Assembly (NCBI RefSeq): GCF_020715685.1
Contig: NZ_CP085840.1
Span: forward strand, 3,534,001 to 3,598,000
Direction of reading: 5' to 3'
Length of the DNA stretch: 64,000 nt
Origin: Dermatobacter hominis
GTDB taxonomy: Bacteria > Actinomycetota > Acidimicrobiia > Acidimicrobiales > Microtrichaceae
Positions 32,275 through 40,840 of the stretch are shown here, one piece after another. The number at the start of each line of letters is the position of its first letter. The first letter of the stretch is position 1. The position numbers were made by a program, and so were the translations under genes. The notes beneath the pieces are model-generated. The model searched no databases. It saw nothing but the letters and a program-made list of their open reading frames with translations, and was not told the DNA's origin.

Positions 32275-33025
32275 CTGGACCTCCTCGATCCTGGTCGTCG
32301 GACAGCCGGAGGTGTCGCATGACGATCATTGCCGCGACGGCGTCGACTGTCTCGTCGGTGGCGTACGCATGGGCGCGGATGCGGGCGATCGCCTCGTCCG
32401 GACCGACGCCGAGCTGGGCGGCGACCATCCCGGTCGCCTGGTGGATCTCGGAGCGACCGCCGACCGCGCCGTCGAGCGCCGCAGCGAGCGAATCACCGCG
32501 GACCATCGCCAGGATCGTCGCGGTGAGCACCTCGACCAGCGCGTCGACGTCGGCGTCCTGTGCGGCGGTGAGCGAGCCGTCCTCGTGGTGGTAGAGGCTC
32601 AGCACACCGACCCGAGCGGCCCCGAGGTGCAGCGGGAAGGCGAACACGGCCGCGACGCCGAGCTCCTCGGCCATCTGGACGAAGACCGGCCACCGCTCGG
32701 CGGCCCCGTCGTCCAACCGAGGGGCGCGCACCGCGGTGCCGCCGACGTGGGCATCGCGAGCCGGTCCTTCTCCGAGCGTGAACTGGAGGTCCTCCAGGAC
32801 GCGCATCCGGGCGTCGGAGGAGCACACCGGGCCGGCGGCGAGGCCGTCGAGGATCGTGATCCCCGCCCCGCTCACCTCGATGAGATCGGCACAGACCGCG
32901 CACAGCGCGCCGTCCGAGTTCGCCGCGTGGACGGCGAACGCGCTGGCGATCCTGACCCACTCCGCGGTCACGGGCGCGGCTCGCGAGACACGGCGACCGG
33001 AGATGCCGGCGGGCACGCCCCGCAC
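32267..33025 (-). CDS. GAF-ANTAR transcription antiterminator (1st of tandem)
   Basis: A 252-residue GAF (about 30-180: VSGAGITILDG, TLGEGPARDAHVGGTAVRAPRL, GVLSLYHHED) plus ANTAR (about 190-245: GRSEIHQATGMVAAQLGVG, EAIARIRAHAYATDETVDAVAA) protein, a diverged paralogue of the next gene: the ANTAR A-x-GM-x-A core is kept in both. GTG 33025 is used; GTG 32971 (VTAEWVRIA) would remove 18 residues that show no family similarity and may be the true start. It lies 29 bp downstream of the SDR gene in the sigma-factor operon. Confidence 0.88.
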   Translation of the reverse strand: MRGVPAGISGRRVSRAAPVTAEWVRIASAFAVHAANSDGALCAVCADLIEVSGAGITILDGLAAGPVCSSDARMRVLEDLQFTLGEGPARDAHVGGTAVRAPRLDDGAAERWPVFVQMAEELGVAAVFAFPLHLGAARVGVLSLYHHEDGSLTAAQDADVDALVEVLTATILAMVRGDSLAAALDGAVGGRSEIHQATGMVAAQLGVGPDEAIARIRAHAYATDETVDAVAAMIVMRHLRLSDDQDRGGPDG

Positions 33026-33053
33026 CTGGACGCGGCCGCGCCGCTGCGCCCCC

Positions 33054-34088
33054 TCACGGCTGTCGCACCGCCCGTTCCCGCCCCACCGGCAGGACGATCG
33101 TGTGGACCTCGGACGCCGGGCGCGACCGGCGCGCCCGTCCCTCGTGCCCGACCCCCAGCGCGTCGCCCCACCGGCGGCGCAGGCCCCCGCGCCGCCAGCC
33201 TCCTGACACCGATCCGGCGAGCGTCGACGGGCGGAGCAGGGTGCCCGTGGTGGCTTCCTCTCGTTCCCGTGTCGTGATCAGCCGGCCGGCCCACCTGGCG
33301 ACCGCCCACTCGGTGGCCCGCGGGCTGATCCGATGGGTGACGAGCACGCAGTGGGCGAGGACACCCGAGGTGGCCTGCCGGCGGGGGCGCCGGATGCAGG
33401 ACAGGATCGTCCTCGCGGTGCGCTCCGGTGCCCCGGCGGGCGGGATGGCCCGCAGCCGGAAACCTGTGTGGTTGGCGGCCCGCTGGAACAGGGGCGTGTC
33501 CATGGGGCCGGGCAGGACGACGCACACGTGGAGGTCGCGTTCGTCGGCGACCGCTCGTCGCAGGCTCAGGCCGAGCCCTCGGACGCTGAACTTCGCCATC
33601 ACGTAGGCAGGGACCACGGGGTTCGGGACCATGCCCAGGAGCGAGGACACGAGCACGAGCGTGCCGTGTCGCTGCGCCCGGAACTGCTGGAGGGCGACGG
33701 CCGCGCAGTGGAGCGTGCCCGCCACGTCGGTGCGCACGATGGCATCGCGCTCCTCGGCGCTCTCCTGACCGAGTGGGCCCGCCACGACCGAGGCAGCGGC
33801 CTGGACCCACACGTCGATCTCCCCGTGCTGCTCCACGGCGTGGTGCCGGACGCGCTCCACCGCCGCGCTGTCCGCGATGTCGGCGACGACGATCGAGGCC
33901 GCCGTCGCGCCGCGCTCCCGGCAGCGAGCCGCGACGTGCTCGAGCGCCGGTCGACCACGAGCGACCAGCACCAGTGCGGCGCCCTCGTCGGCGAGACCGA
34001 GCGCGGTCGCCCGTCCGAGCCCGCTCGACGCGCCCGTGACCACCACCACGGAGCCGGCGAGCGGCACGCGTCGTCGCCTCCCGATCAC
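33054..34088 (-). CDS. Short-chain dehydrogenase/reductase with long C-terminal extension
   Basis: A 344-residue classical SDR: TGASSGLG at 18-25 binds NAD(P), the catalytic triad is S/Y/K in VSSLLGM and AYVMAKFSVRG, and VLPGPMDTPLF follows. After about residue 250 an Arg-rich, Ser/Gly-rich tail of ~95 residues replaces the usual end, similar to the DltE-like SDRs that carry membrane-interacting tails. Substrate unknown. GTG 34088 overlaps the stop of the sigma-factor gene (GTGA), so its expression is tied to the sigma factor; stress-linked SDRs of this kind are common in actinobacteria. Confidence 0.85.
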   Translation of the reverse strand: MIGRRRRVPLAGSVVVVTGASSGLGRATALGLADEGAALVLVARGRPALEHVAARCRERGATAASIVVADIADSAAVERVRHHAVEQHGEIDVWVQAAASVVAGPLGQESAEERDAIVRTDVAGTLHCAAVALQQFRAQRHGTLVLVSSLLGMVPNPVVPAYVMAKFSVRGLGLSLRRAVADERDLHVCVVLPGPMDTPLFQRAANHTGFRLRAIPPAGAPERTARTILSCIRRPRRQATSGVLAHCVLVTHRISPRATEWAVARWAGRLITTREREEATTGTLLRPSTLAGSVSGGWRRGGLRRRWGDALGVGHEGRARRSRPASEVHTIVLPVGRERAVRQP

Positions 34089-35086
34089 GCTGATCGCCGG
34101 CGATCGGACACGTCCGGTCCGCTCGTCCCCGTCGGCCGGAGGGTCTGCTCGCCCCGCTGGGCGCCGGCCGGTTCGACCGGCGACGGCGTCCTCGCCGCGC
34201 CCGCGGGCCGATCGGTCGGGACGGACTGGGCGTCCATGGTGTCCCGCAGCTGGGCGAGCGCCCCTCTGATGATGCGTGAGACGTAGGACTGCGAGACGCC
34301 GAGCCGTTCGGCGATCTCCGGCTGGGAGAGCTCGTCGATGAAGCGCAGGTGCAGTGCCTGGCGCTGTCGCCGGTCCAGCGAGTCGATGGCCCGGAGGAGG
34401 TCGTCGTGGGACTCGAAGGCGCCGTAGCCGCGGTCCCAGCTCATGAGCTCGGGCCGCACCGACACGGTGTCATCGGGCTCCCGGGTCGGCTCCATCGACG
34501 TCGGTCGTCGGGCTCCCTGGGTCTCCATGGCCTCGACGACCTGGTCCACCGAGAGCTCCAGCTCGTCGGCGATCTCGTTGATCGTCGGGCTGCGCCCGAG
34601 CCGGTGCGGCATCTCCTCGCGGGCTCGGCACAGGCGCAGGTAGTGCTCCTGTCGGGTCCGGGGCGGGCGGACGATCCAGGACCTGTCGCGGAGGTAGCGC
34701 TTGAGCTCTCCGTCGATCGTCCGTCGCGCGAACGTCGGGAAGGAGGCGCCCTTGCCCGGTCGGTAGCGCTCAGCGGCGAACACCACGGCCATGAGCGCCA
34801 CCTGGTGGAGGTCCTCCTCCAGCCCGACGTTGTTGCGGGCGAAGCGTCGGACGGTGAACCGGGCGAGCGCCATGTGGCCCTCGACCACGGCGTCGCGCGC
34901 CCGTCGGTCGCCGGTCCGGCGGTACTCGGCGAGGAGGTCGTCGACCCGAGCGGCGTCCAGCGGCTGGCCGCCGGTGCGATCGGTGCGCCGGGGCGCGTCC
35001 ACCGCGACCTCGGGCGGTCGTGCGGCCGGCGAGCGCGGACCGGGTGATCGGCGGCGTTGCGGGCTCCGGGGATCGGACGTGCGCAT
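34085..35086 (-). CDS. RNA polymerase sigma factor, SigB/SigF-type
   Basis: A 333-residue group 3-like sigma factor. Region 2 is DAVVEGHMALARFTVRRFAR...GLEEDLHQVALMAVVFAAERYRPGKGASFPTFA (core: EDLHQVALMAVVFAAERY), region 3 LGRSPTINEIADELELS, region 4 LDRRQRQALHLRFIDELSQPEIAERLGVSQSYVSRIIRGAL (core: SQPEIAERLGVSQSYVSRII). The order matches stress/sporulation sigma factors of the SigB/F/G class. Disordered 40-residue ends flank it. AGGAGGTA before ATG 35086 is among the best ribosome binding sites in the window, so it is translated efficiently. No anti-sigma gene is adjacent; a dead RsbW-like ATPase lies at 10152. Confidence 0.92.
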   Translation of the reverse strand: MRTSDPRSPQRRRSPGPRSPAARPPEVAVDAPRRTDRTGGQPLDAARVDDLLAEYRRTGDRRARDAVVEGHMALARFTVRRFARNNVGLEEDLHQVALMAVVFAAERYRPGKGASFPTFARRTIDGELKRYLRDRSWIVRPPRTRQEHYLRLCRAREEMPHRLGRSPTINEIADELELSVDQVVEAMETQGARRPTSMEPTREPDDTVSVRPELMSWDRGYGAFESHDDLLRAIDSLDRRQRQALHLRFIDELSQPEIAERLGVSQSYVSRIIRGALAQLRDTMDAQSVPTDRPAGAARTPSPVEPAGAQRGEQTLRPTGTSGPDVSDRRRSA

Positions 35087-35192
35087 CGGGTACCTCCTGC
35101 GTGGGGCGTAGCGCCCCTCGGCGAGAAGGCAGGGTCCGGGCGGTCCAACCGAGGATCACGGCGACACCTCGGCGGGCGTCCCATGACGTCCC

Positions 35193-35217
35193 GCACTCGG
35201 TGTGCAGGACTGAGTGC
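35193..35217. promoter_or_regulatory. Inverted repeat upstream of the sigma-factor gene
   Basis: GCACTCGGT (35193-35201) and ACTGAGTGC (35209-35217) are inverted copies with one mismatch and a 7-bp centre, 107 bp before the sigma start. It could be an operator or a leader hairpin. The rest of 35087-35323 shows nothing clear. Confidence 0.35.
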
Positions 35218-35323
35218 AACCTACGCCCCCGGCGGCCGGTGCACAACGGGTCGCGATCGGGTCCCCTGCCCTGCCGACGAGCGGCCGTGCGAGCGCCGCA
35301 GCGATCTCCCGGTCCCCAGGCGG

Positions 35324-35329
35324 TAGGGT
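35324..35329 (+). promoter_or_regulatory. -10 box before the 10-codon leader ORF
   Basis: TAGGGT ends 5 nt before ATG 35335, so the transcript would begin at that ATG. Confidence 0.5.
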
Positions 35330-35334
35330 CGGCC

Positions 35335-35367
35335 ATGCACTCCTCCGACGGACGGTCGCGGCCGTGA
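35335..35367 (+). CDS. Ten-codon leader ORF overlapping the NuoF-like gene
   Basis: ATG 35335 directly behind a -10 box encodes MHSSDGRSRP and stops at TGA 35365-35367, which overlaps the GTG start of the NuoF-like gene (GTGA). This leaderless mini-ORF would carry ribosomes to a start codon that has no Shine-Dalgarno of its own. It may be a coupling device; the peptide contains no run of a single amino acid that would suggest attenuation. Confidence 0.4.
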   Translation: MHSSDGRSRP

Positions 35368-36755
35368 CCGGCTTCCTGTTGGACGAGCAGCCGGTGATGA
35401 CCGTCGAGGACTACCTGTCCTCCGAGGTGGGCGGTCTCGGCATCGCGACCGCGCTCGAGCTCGGACCGTCGGCGACGATCGAGCGCGTGCGGGCGTCCGG
35501 ACTCCGGGGCCGTGGCGGGGGCGGCTTCCTCACCGGTGCGAAGTGGGCCGGCATCGCCGGCCAGGAGTCGTCCCGCCGCTTCGTGGTGTGCAACGGCGCA
35601 GAGGGCGAGCCCGGCACGTTCAAGGACCGCGCCCTGATCCGCTCGAACCCGTACCAGGTCGTCGAGGGGCTCCTGATCGCCGCCTTCGCCGTGGGCGCCT
35701 CCGACGTCTACGTGTGCGTGAAGGCCTCGTACTCGCGCGAGCTCGAGCGACTGACGCGCGCCGTCGAGGAGCTCCAGCGATCCGGTCTCGGGGCGGACGT
35801 CACCGTGAACCTCGTGGCCGGGCCCGACGACTACCTCTTCGGCGAGGAGAAGGCCATGCTCGAGGTCATCGAGGGGAAGGCGGCGTTGCCGCGGGCCTTC
35901 CCGCCGTACGAGCAGGGGCTGTTCGCCTGGTCGCCGGAGCTGGGATGGGAGTCGACCCCGGTCGCCATCGGCACCCGCCGGGACGATCCGCACCCGACCC
36001 TGGTGAACAACGTCGAGACGTTGGCCAACGTGCCGCACATCCTCGCTCGCGGCGAGGCGTGGTTCCGATCGAACGGGACGCCGTCGTCGCCGGGGACCAT
36101 CGTGTGCACCGTGGTCGGCGACGTCGTCGCGCCGGATGTCGGCGAGATCGAGCTCGGGACCCCGCTCGGCGCGGCGATCGACGCGATCGGCAGCGGCGTG
36201 CACCCCGGCCGATCCGTGAAGGCGGTGTTCTCCGGGGTGTCGAACGCCGTCATCGGGGCCCACCAGCTCGACACGCCGTTGAGCTACGAGGCGATGGAGG
36301 GGATCGGCAGCGGCCTGGGGTCGGCCGGCCTGATCGTCTACGACGACACGGCCTGCATGGTCGAGGTGGCCTGTCGCTTCTCCGACTTCCTCGCGCAGGA
36401 GTCCTGCGGGCAGTGCTCGCCCTGCAAGCTGGGCTCGACGGAGATCACCGCGCACCTCGACCGGATCGAGGCGGGCCTGGGGAGCGATCGCGACCTCGAG
36501 GTGGTGAGCGCGTGGTTGCGCAGGGTGACCGACGCCAGTCGCTGCTACCTCGCGACCGAGGAGCAGACGGTGATCAGCAGCATCCTCCGCGCCTTCCCCG
36601 AGGAGTTCGCCGAGCACCTCGAGCGGCATCGCTGCCCGCGGCAGCGGTCACTCCCGCTCCCCAAGCTCGTCGAGCTCGTCGACGGACGAGCGACGTACGC
36701 CGGTCATGACGAGGCCCCGCCCGGTCGGGCCGCCGGACGGCTCGGCAACGGCTGA
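35364..36755 (+). CDS. NuoF-like NADH dehydrogenase (flavoprotein, 51 kDa type) orphan subunit
   Basis: A 463-residue flavoprotein with FMN/NADH site GLRGRGGGGFLTGAKW, CNGAEGEPGTFKDR, the SLBB-type domain and the C-terminal 4Fe-4S ligand set ESCGQCSPCKLGS with a later Cys (ASRCYLATEEQ). This is the NAD(P)H-oxidising module of complex I, NAD-reducing hydrogenases and formate dehydrogenases. No NuoE, NuoG, hydrogenase or FDH gene is adjacent, so its partner is unknown. GTG 35364 overlaps the leader ORF; ATG 35398 (MTVEDYL) is an alternative. The last ~36 codons run antiparallel into the desaturase gene. Confidence 0.88.
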   Translation: MTGFLLDEQPVMTVEDYLSSEVGGLGIATALELGPSATIERVRASGLRGRGGGGFLTGAKWAGIAGQESSRRFVVCNGAEGEPGTFKDRALIRSNPYQVVEGLLIAAFAVGASDVYVCVKASYSRELERLTRAVEELQRSGLGADVTVNLVAGPDDYLFGEEKAMLEVIEGKAALPRAFPPYEQGLFAWSPELGWESTPVAIGTRRDDPHPTLVNNVETLANVPHILARGEAWFRSNGTPSSPGTIVCTVVGDVVAPDVGEIELGTPLGAAIDAIGSGVHPGRSVKAVFSGVSNAVIGAHQLDTPLSYEAMEGIGSGLGSAGLIVYDDTACMVEVACRFSDFLAQESCGQCSPCKLGSTEITAHLDRIEAGLGSDRDLEVVSAWLRRVTDASRCYLATEEQTVISSILRAFPEEFAEHLERHRCPRQRSLPLPKLVELVDGRATYAGHDEAPPGRAAGRLGNG

Positions 36756-37748
36756 CGGTCGGCGGGCCGACGGCGGGCCGGCCGGTGCGGAGCCGCCGGT
36801 CCGGAGCGCGACCAGGCGCGTGGCCTCGGGCCAGTGCACGTCGGTCGCCCACCCTGCTCGCTCGAACCACTTGATCGTGGCGGCGGCCAGGTCCACCTGG
36901 TGCGGCAGGACGCCGTGACGGGCTGACACCGGGTAGGCGTGGTGGAGGTTGTGGAACGACTCGCCGAACGAGAGCACCGACAGGGCAGCGACGTTCCTGC
37001 TGCCGTCCCGGGTGCGGAACGGTCGTCGGCCGAAGGTGTGGCACACGGAGTTGATGCTCCACGTCACGTGGTGGAGCAGCGCCATGCGGACGACCCCCGC
37101 CCACAGGAACGTGACGACGGCGCCGGTCAGGGTGCCGGAGAGCACCCAGCCCAGGCCGAACGGGACCACCAGGGAACCGACGGCGAACACGCCCCACAGA
37201 CGTCCCATCAGCACGAGGTCGCGATCGGCCATGAGATCGGCGACGTAGCGCTCGGGGTCGGTGCCGTCCTCCCGGAAGAGCCAACCCACATGGGCGTGGA
37301 CCATCCCGCGGAAGCGCCGGGCCGGCCCGGTGCCCGAGAGGTTCGGTGAGTGCGGGTCGCCCGGACGGTCGCTGAACCGGTGGTGACGCCGGTGGTTCGC
37401 CGCCCAACCGATCACCGAGCCCTCGACGGCCATGGAGCCCGCTGCGGCCAGCGCGATCTTGAGCGGTCGGTTGGCCGTGAACGCCCGATGGGTGAAGAGC
37501 CGGTGGTAGCCGACGGCGATGCCGAGCCCGGACACCGCGTACAGCGCTGCGGCGATGGCGAGGTCCCGCACGCTGACGAGGCGCCCCCACAGCAGCGGGA
37601 TGGCGATCGCGAGCGCGATGAACGGGCCGATGACGGTGAGCCCGGTGACCGACACGTCGACGCCGCGGGACCCGGAGCGCCGGGCCGGGGCATCGGGTCG
37701 GGAGGCGGTCGGGGCGAGGTCGGGAGCGGTGGCGGTCGAAGCGGTCAA
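36648..37748 (-). CDS. Acyl-CoA/fatty-acid delta-9 desaturase
   Basis: A membrane di-iron desaturase with the three His boxes HRLFTHRAF, HRRHHRFSD and HNLHHAYP, plus two pairs of transmembrane helices (GLTVIGPFIALAIAIPLLW onward and LWGVFAVGSLVVPFGLGWVL). It introduces a double bond into acyl-CoA or lipid acyl chains, adjusting membrane fluidity; position next to the cold-shock gene fits that role. TTG 37748 is chosen because AGGAG lies 5 nt upstream (366 aa); the open frame extends to a TTG at 37796 without a binding site. The C-terminal ~60 residues are Pro/Ala-rich and overlap the NuoF-like gene by 108 bp. Confidence 0.9.
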   Translation of the reverse strand: MTASTATAPDLAPTASRPDAPARRSGSRGVDVSVTGLTVIGPFIALAIAIPLLWGRLVSVRDLAIAAALYAVSGLGIAVGYHRLFTHRAFTANRPLKIALAAAGSMAVEGSVIGWAANHRRHHRFSDRPGDPHSPNLSGTGPARRFRGMVHAHVGWLFREDGTDPERYVADLMADRDLVLMGRLWGVFAVGSLVVPFGLGWVLSGTLTGAVVTFLWAGVVRMALLHHVTWSINSVCHTFGRRPFRTRDGSRNVAALSVLSFGESFHNLHHAYPVSARHGVLPHQVDLAAATIKWFERAGWATDVHWPEATRLVALRTGGSAPAGPPSARRPSAVAEPSGGPTGRGLVMTGVRRSSVDELDELGERE

Positions 37749-37900
37749 CGGGTCTCCTGGTGGCACGATCTCGTGCGCCACCAAGGTCTGGAGCAACGCT
37801 TCGGGAAAGCTGGTCTGCGTGACCGCTACCCGTCAGCGGCGGCCGTAGTACGTCGGATCCGGTCGCCTCCTGAGACCGGCGGGACCCCTCCCGTGAACGG

Positions 37901-37935
37901 CGAGAGCCGCCGGCCCGAGGGACCGGCGGCTCTCG
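37901..37935 (-). terminator. Hairpin terminator after the cold-shock gene
   Basis: CGAGAGCCGCCGG (37901-37913) pairs perfectly with CCGGCGGCTCTCG (37923-37935) around a 9-nt loop, 16 bp beyond the cold-shock stop codon. Confidence 0.8.
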
Positions 37936-37951
37936 TCGAAGATGGTCCGGG

Positions 37952-38152
37952 TCAGATGGGCCGGACGTTCTGAGCTTCGTCGCCCTTCCGACCGGGTCCG
38001 ATCTCGAACTCGACCTTCTGGCCCTCTTCGAGGGACTTGTACCCGTCACCCTGGATGGCGGAGAAGTGCACGAAGACGTCGTCGGCACCCTCCCGAGAGA
38101 TGAAGCCGAAGCCCTTCTCTGCGTTGAAGAACTTCACGGTTCCTGTCGTCAC
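37952..38152 (-). CDS. Cold-shock domain protein
   Basis: A 66-residue CspA-family single-strand nucleic-acid-binding protein: [18 protein letters not shown] contains RNP-1 (KGFGFI) and [10 protein letters not shown] contains RNP-2 (VFVHF). It acts as an RNA chaperone; many actinobacterial copies are constitutive. Length is exactly typical. It starts at GTG 38152 (VTTGTVKFF when written literally) and is a single-gene unit with its own promoter and terminator. The base-pair content is slightly less GC-rich than its neighbours, in keeping with a highly expressed conserved gene. Confidence 0.96.
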   Translation of the reverse strand: MTTGTVKFFNAEKGFGFISREGADDVFVHFSAIQGDGYKSLEEGQKVEFEIGPGRKGDEAQNVRPI

Positions 38153-38207
38153 TGTGTCTCAATTCGTTTGGTCTCGGACTCGACCCTCTTGGCCGGTCCG
38201 CCCCATC

Positions 38208-38213
38208 AAGGTA
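38208..38213 (-). promoter_or_regulatory. -10 box of the cold-shock gene
   Basis: TACCTT on the minus strand predicts a 5' leader of about 50 nt, unusually AT-rich for this genome, before GTG 38152. Unlike many genes here it is not leaderless. Confidence 0.4.
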
Positions 38214-38278
38214 TCCGGATCGGGGCCTCGAGGCCGGTCGAGGCCCTCCATCCACCGCCGCGGGCCGTCGAAGAGGGC

Positions 38279-39316
38279 TCAGCCGCCGTCGCGATCGTGG
38301 CCGCCGAACCGGCCGATGAGACCGTCGACGAGCGCCAGCTTGTCGACGGTCCCCGGGCCCGGGTCGAACGGGTAGGCAGGCCGGGAGCCGAGTGATTCCG
38401 TGACCTCGTTGATGGCGGACGCCATGCGCCGCCACCGTGCGAAGTCGGAGCGGAAGCCCGGTTCCTGGCGGGGTCGGAAGATGTCGGCGACGTCGACCCG
38501 GAGCCCCGCGGCGTCGGCCGAGCCGAGGGCGTCGTGGACGTGGAGGTAGTGCGCGAAGGTCTCGGCCCAGTCCTCCAAGGGGTGGGCGGATGCGTACGAG
38601 GTGACGTGGTCCGCCCCGTGCTCGACGGTCCCGATGTGTGCGTGGTGCGACTCGATCGCCGCCCCGTAGTCGGTGCGCTCGTCGCCGAAGAGCGCCCGGA
38701 AGGTGGCGAGCGCGCCGGGTCGATCGGCGACGAGCAGGTGCCAGTAGTGGTGGCCCACCTCGTGCCGGAGGTGCCCGAGCGTGCTGCGCAGCGGCTCGGC
38801 GAACGCTCGTCGCAGCTCGTCGCTGTGGGCGTCGTCGGTCTCGGTCAGGTCGAGCGTGACCACGCCGTCCAGGTACCCCGTGACCTCCGGAGCGCCGGGG
38901 AGGTACACGAGGTCGAACGCCAGCGCCGGCAGCCCCGGCGCGGCGCTCGTGTCGGTGGGCAGGCCGAGCTCGTCGAGCTGGTGGACGAGCCGGCGCTTCG
39001 CCGCCTCTGCGGCGACCCACGCGTCGACGGCGTCGGCGTCGGACTCATCCGGGCGGCCGCGGGTGAGACGGCACGACCGGCACCAGTCGCCGACGTCGTC
39101 GATGGGCAGGGTCCAGTTGCAGCCCCACGCCGCGTTGAGGCACCGGCTCCTCTTCGAACCGGGTCCGGCGATGGTGTAGACGCTCGGGGGTCCGGCCGTG
39201 ATCACCTGCACGTCGCCGAGCTCGGGCACGTAGCCGAGCTCGGCGTCGCACGAGTCGCAGGCGAACGCGTCGAACGCGATCCGTTCGTCGCATCGTTCGC
39301 AGAAGAAGCGGCGCAC
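38279..39316 (-). CDS. Zinc-ribbon plus putative zinc metallopeptidase (PF15887 type)
   Basis: A 345-residue protein. The N-terminal ~90 residues form a zinc ribbon with CxxC pairs (FFCERCDERI, FACDSCDAEL, then a Cys and GDWCRSC), and the C-terminal part is a gluzincin-like peptidase: LRHEVGHHYWHLL is HExxH and DWAETFAHYLHV supplies the third ligand Glu. The family is recognised as a putative zinc-binding peptidase; substrates are unknown. GTG 39316 (VRRFFCERC) is chosen because the zinc ribbon starts there; the longer frame has no extra domain. It stands alone. Confidence 0.88.
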   Translation of the reverse strand: MRRFFCERCDERIAFDAFACDSCDAELGYVPELGDVQVITAGPPSVYTIAGPGSKRSRCLNAAWGCNWTLPIDDVGDWCRSCRLTRGRPDESDADAVDAWVAAEAAKRRLVHQLDELGLPTDTSAAPGLPALAFDLVYLPGAPEVTGYLDGVVTLDLTETDDAHSDELRRAFAEPLRSTLGHLRHEVGHHYWHLLVADRPGALATFRALFGDERTDYGAAIESHHAHIGTVEHGADHVTSYASAHPLEDWAETFAHYLHVHDALGSADAAGLRVDVADIFRPRQEPGFRSDFARWRRMASAINEVTESLGSRPAYPFDPGPGTVDKLALVDGLIGRFGGHDRDGG

Positions 39317-39679
39317 GGTTTCAGCCCGCGGCGTGCCGGTCCGGGACCACACGAGCTCGACGTCCGTGGGACCGGCGCCGTCCGCTGCCGGTCGCCGCGG
39401 ACGGGGTGCCGAGGTCGGCGGAGGTGGTCATGGCCGCTCTTCTCCGTCTGCCCGGTGGGCGGGCGACACGACTCCGAGATGACGCGTGGACCTCGCCGAC
39501 AGCAACACGGTCGCCCCCGTCTCCACCGACCGGCGGGGCGCTGCACACCGAGAGGCCGATCCAGTCGACGACCGGCCACGTTCGTCCCGCCTCGTGCGGC
39601 GGCACCGACCGCAGCCTCCCCCTCGGGGGAGCCGTGAGCAAGTCGAGCCCTCGCGGCCCCGGTGCGCGTGAGCCGCGCG
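39317..39679. other. Intergenic region without recognisable gene
   Basis: 363 bp between the metallopeptidase start and the thiolase stop. Open frames on both strands are Arg/Pro/Ser-rich composition shadows with no family resemblance. I see no clear promoter or hairpin. Confidence 0.5.
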
Positions 39680-40840
39680 TCAGCCGAACGGCTGCAGCGA
39701 GGACCCCACCACCCACATGCTGAAGTACTGGCTGTTGGCCCCGTAGGCCATGGCCAGCGCGGTGCGGGCGCCGTCGACCTGGTGCTCGCCGGCCGCACCC
39801 CGCACCTGGTTCGCCGCCTCGGCGAACCGGAGCAGTCCCGATGCGCCGATCGGGTTGCTCGACAGCACGCCACCGGAGCAGTTGATGGGGAAGTCGCCGT
39901 CGAGCTCGGTCGTGCCGTCGTCGACCATCTTCCAGCCCTCGCCGGGCTCGGCGATGCCGTGGGCCTCGAGCCAGATGGGTTCGTGCCACGAGAACGGCAC
40001 GTACAGCTCGGCCATGTCGAGCTGCCGGCGCGGGTCGGTGATCCCGGCCATCCGGTAGACGTCGTCGACGCACTGGAGGCAGGCCTGCGGCCGCACGGGG
40101 TCACGCCCGGGGAAGGCGGGCGGCTCCGAGCGGGACGACGTGCCGAGGATCCAGGCCGGCGGACGGCCGTCCGCCGCAGCGGCCTCGCCGCCCGCCTCGT
40201 CGGTGATCACGACCGCGCACGCGCCGTCCGACGACGGACAGGACTCGAGGAACCGGATCGGGTCCCACAACATCGGGGACTCCTTCACCTTCTCGATGGA
40301 GATGTCCTCGATCCGCAGGTGGGCGTACGGGTTCTTCAGCGCGTTGAGCCGATCCTTGACCGCGACCTTCCACCCGATGTGCTCGGGGGCGCCGCTGCGC
40401 TGGATGTAGGCGCGGATGAACGGGGCGAAGGCGCCGCCGGCGCCGAGCGACGCGCCCTTGCCGCTGCCGAGCGCGAACTGGGCGTTGCCCTCGGACTGCT
40501 TCTCGAACGCGACGGCGAGGACGGTCCGGTGCCTGCCGGTCTGGACGTGCGACGCGGCGACGATCGCGGTCGTCCCGCCGACCGAGCCCGCGGTGTGGAC
40601 GCGGAACATCGGCTTGCCGACGGCGCCCAGCGCGTCGGACAGGTAGAGCTCCGGCTTCATGACCCCCTCGAAGAGGTCGGGCGCCTTGCCGAGCACGACG
40701 GCGTCGACGTCGGCCATCGTCAGCTGGGCGTCGTCGAGCGCCCGGAACACGGCCTCTCGCACGAGGCCGCCGAACGACACGTCCCGGCGGCGGGTGCGGT
40801 GGTGCGTCTGTCCGACGCCGATCACGGCAGCGGGGATCAC
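39680..40840 (-). CDS. Lipid-transfer-type thiolase, Ltp3-like (Rv3523)
   Basis: A 386-residue thiolase-fold protein of the SCP-x/lipid-transfer group: AVIGVGQTHH at the start, VHTAGSVGGTTAIVAASHVQTG with the nucleophile region (here without the usual Cys-Glu-ASG of biosynthetic thiolases), and CSGGVLSSNPIGASGL (the GGxxxxxPxGASG CoA/oxyanion segment). Members act as retro-aldolases or thiolases removing propionyl or acetyl units from sterol side chains. GTG 40840 overlaps the stop of the next thiolase gene. The three genes OB-fold, 345-aa thiolase, 386-aa thiolase have the same order and sizes as Rv3521-Rv3522-Rv3523 of the KstR regulon. Confidence 0.9.
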   Translation of the reverse strand: MIPAAVIGVGQTHHRTRRRDVSFGGLVREAVFRALDDAQLTMADVDAVVLGKAPDLFEGVMKPELYLSDALGAVGKPMFRVHTAGSVGGTTAIVAASHVQTGRHRTVLAVAFEKQSEGNAQFALGSGKGASLGAGGAFAPFIRAYIQRSGAPEHIGWKVAVKDRLNALKNPYAHLRIEDISIEKVKESPMLWDPIRFLESCPSSDGACAVVITDEAGGEAAAADGRPPAWILGTSSRSEPPAFPGRDPVRPQACLQCVDDVYRMAGITDPRRQLDMAELYVPFSWHEPIWLEAHGIAEPGEGWKMVDDGTTELDGDFPINCSGGVLSSNPIGASGLLRFAEAANQVRGAAGEHQVDGARTALAMAYGANSQYFSMWVVGSSLQPFG

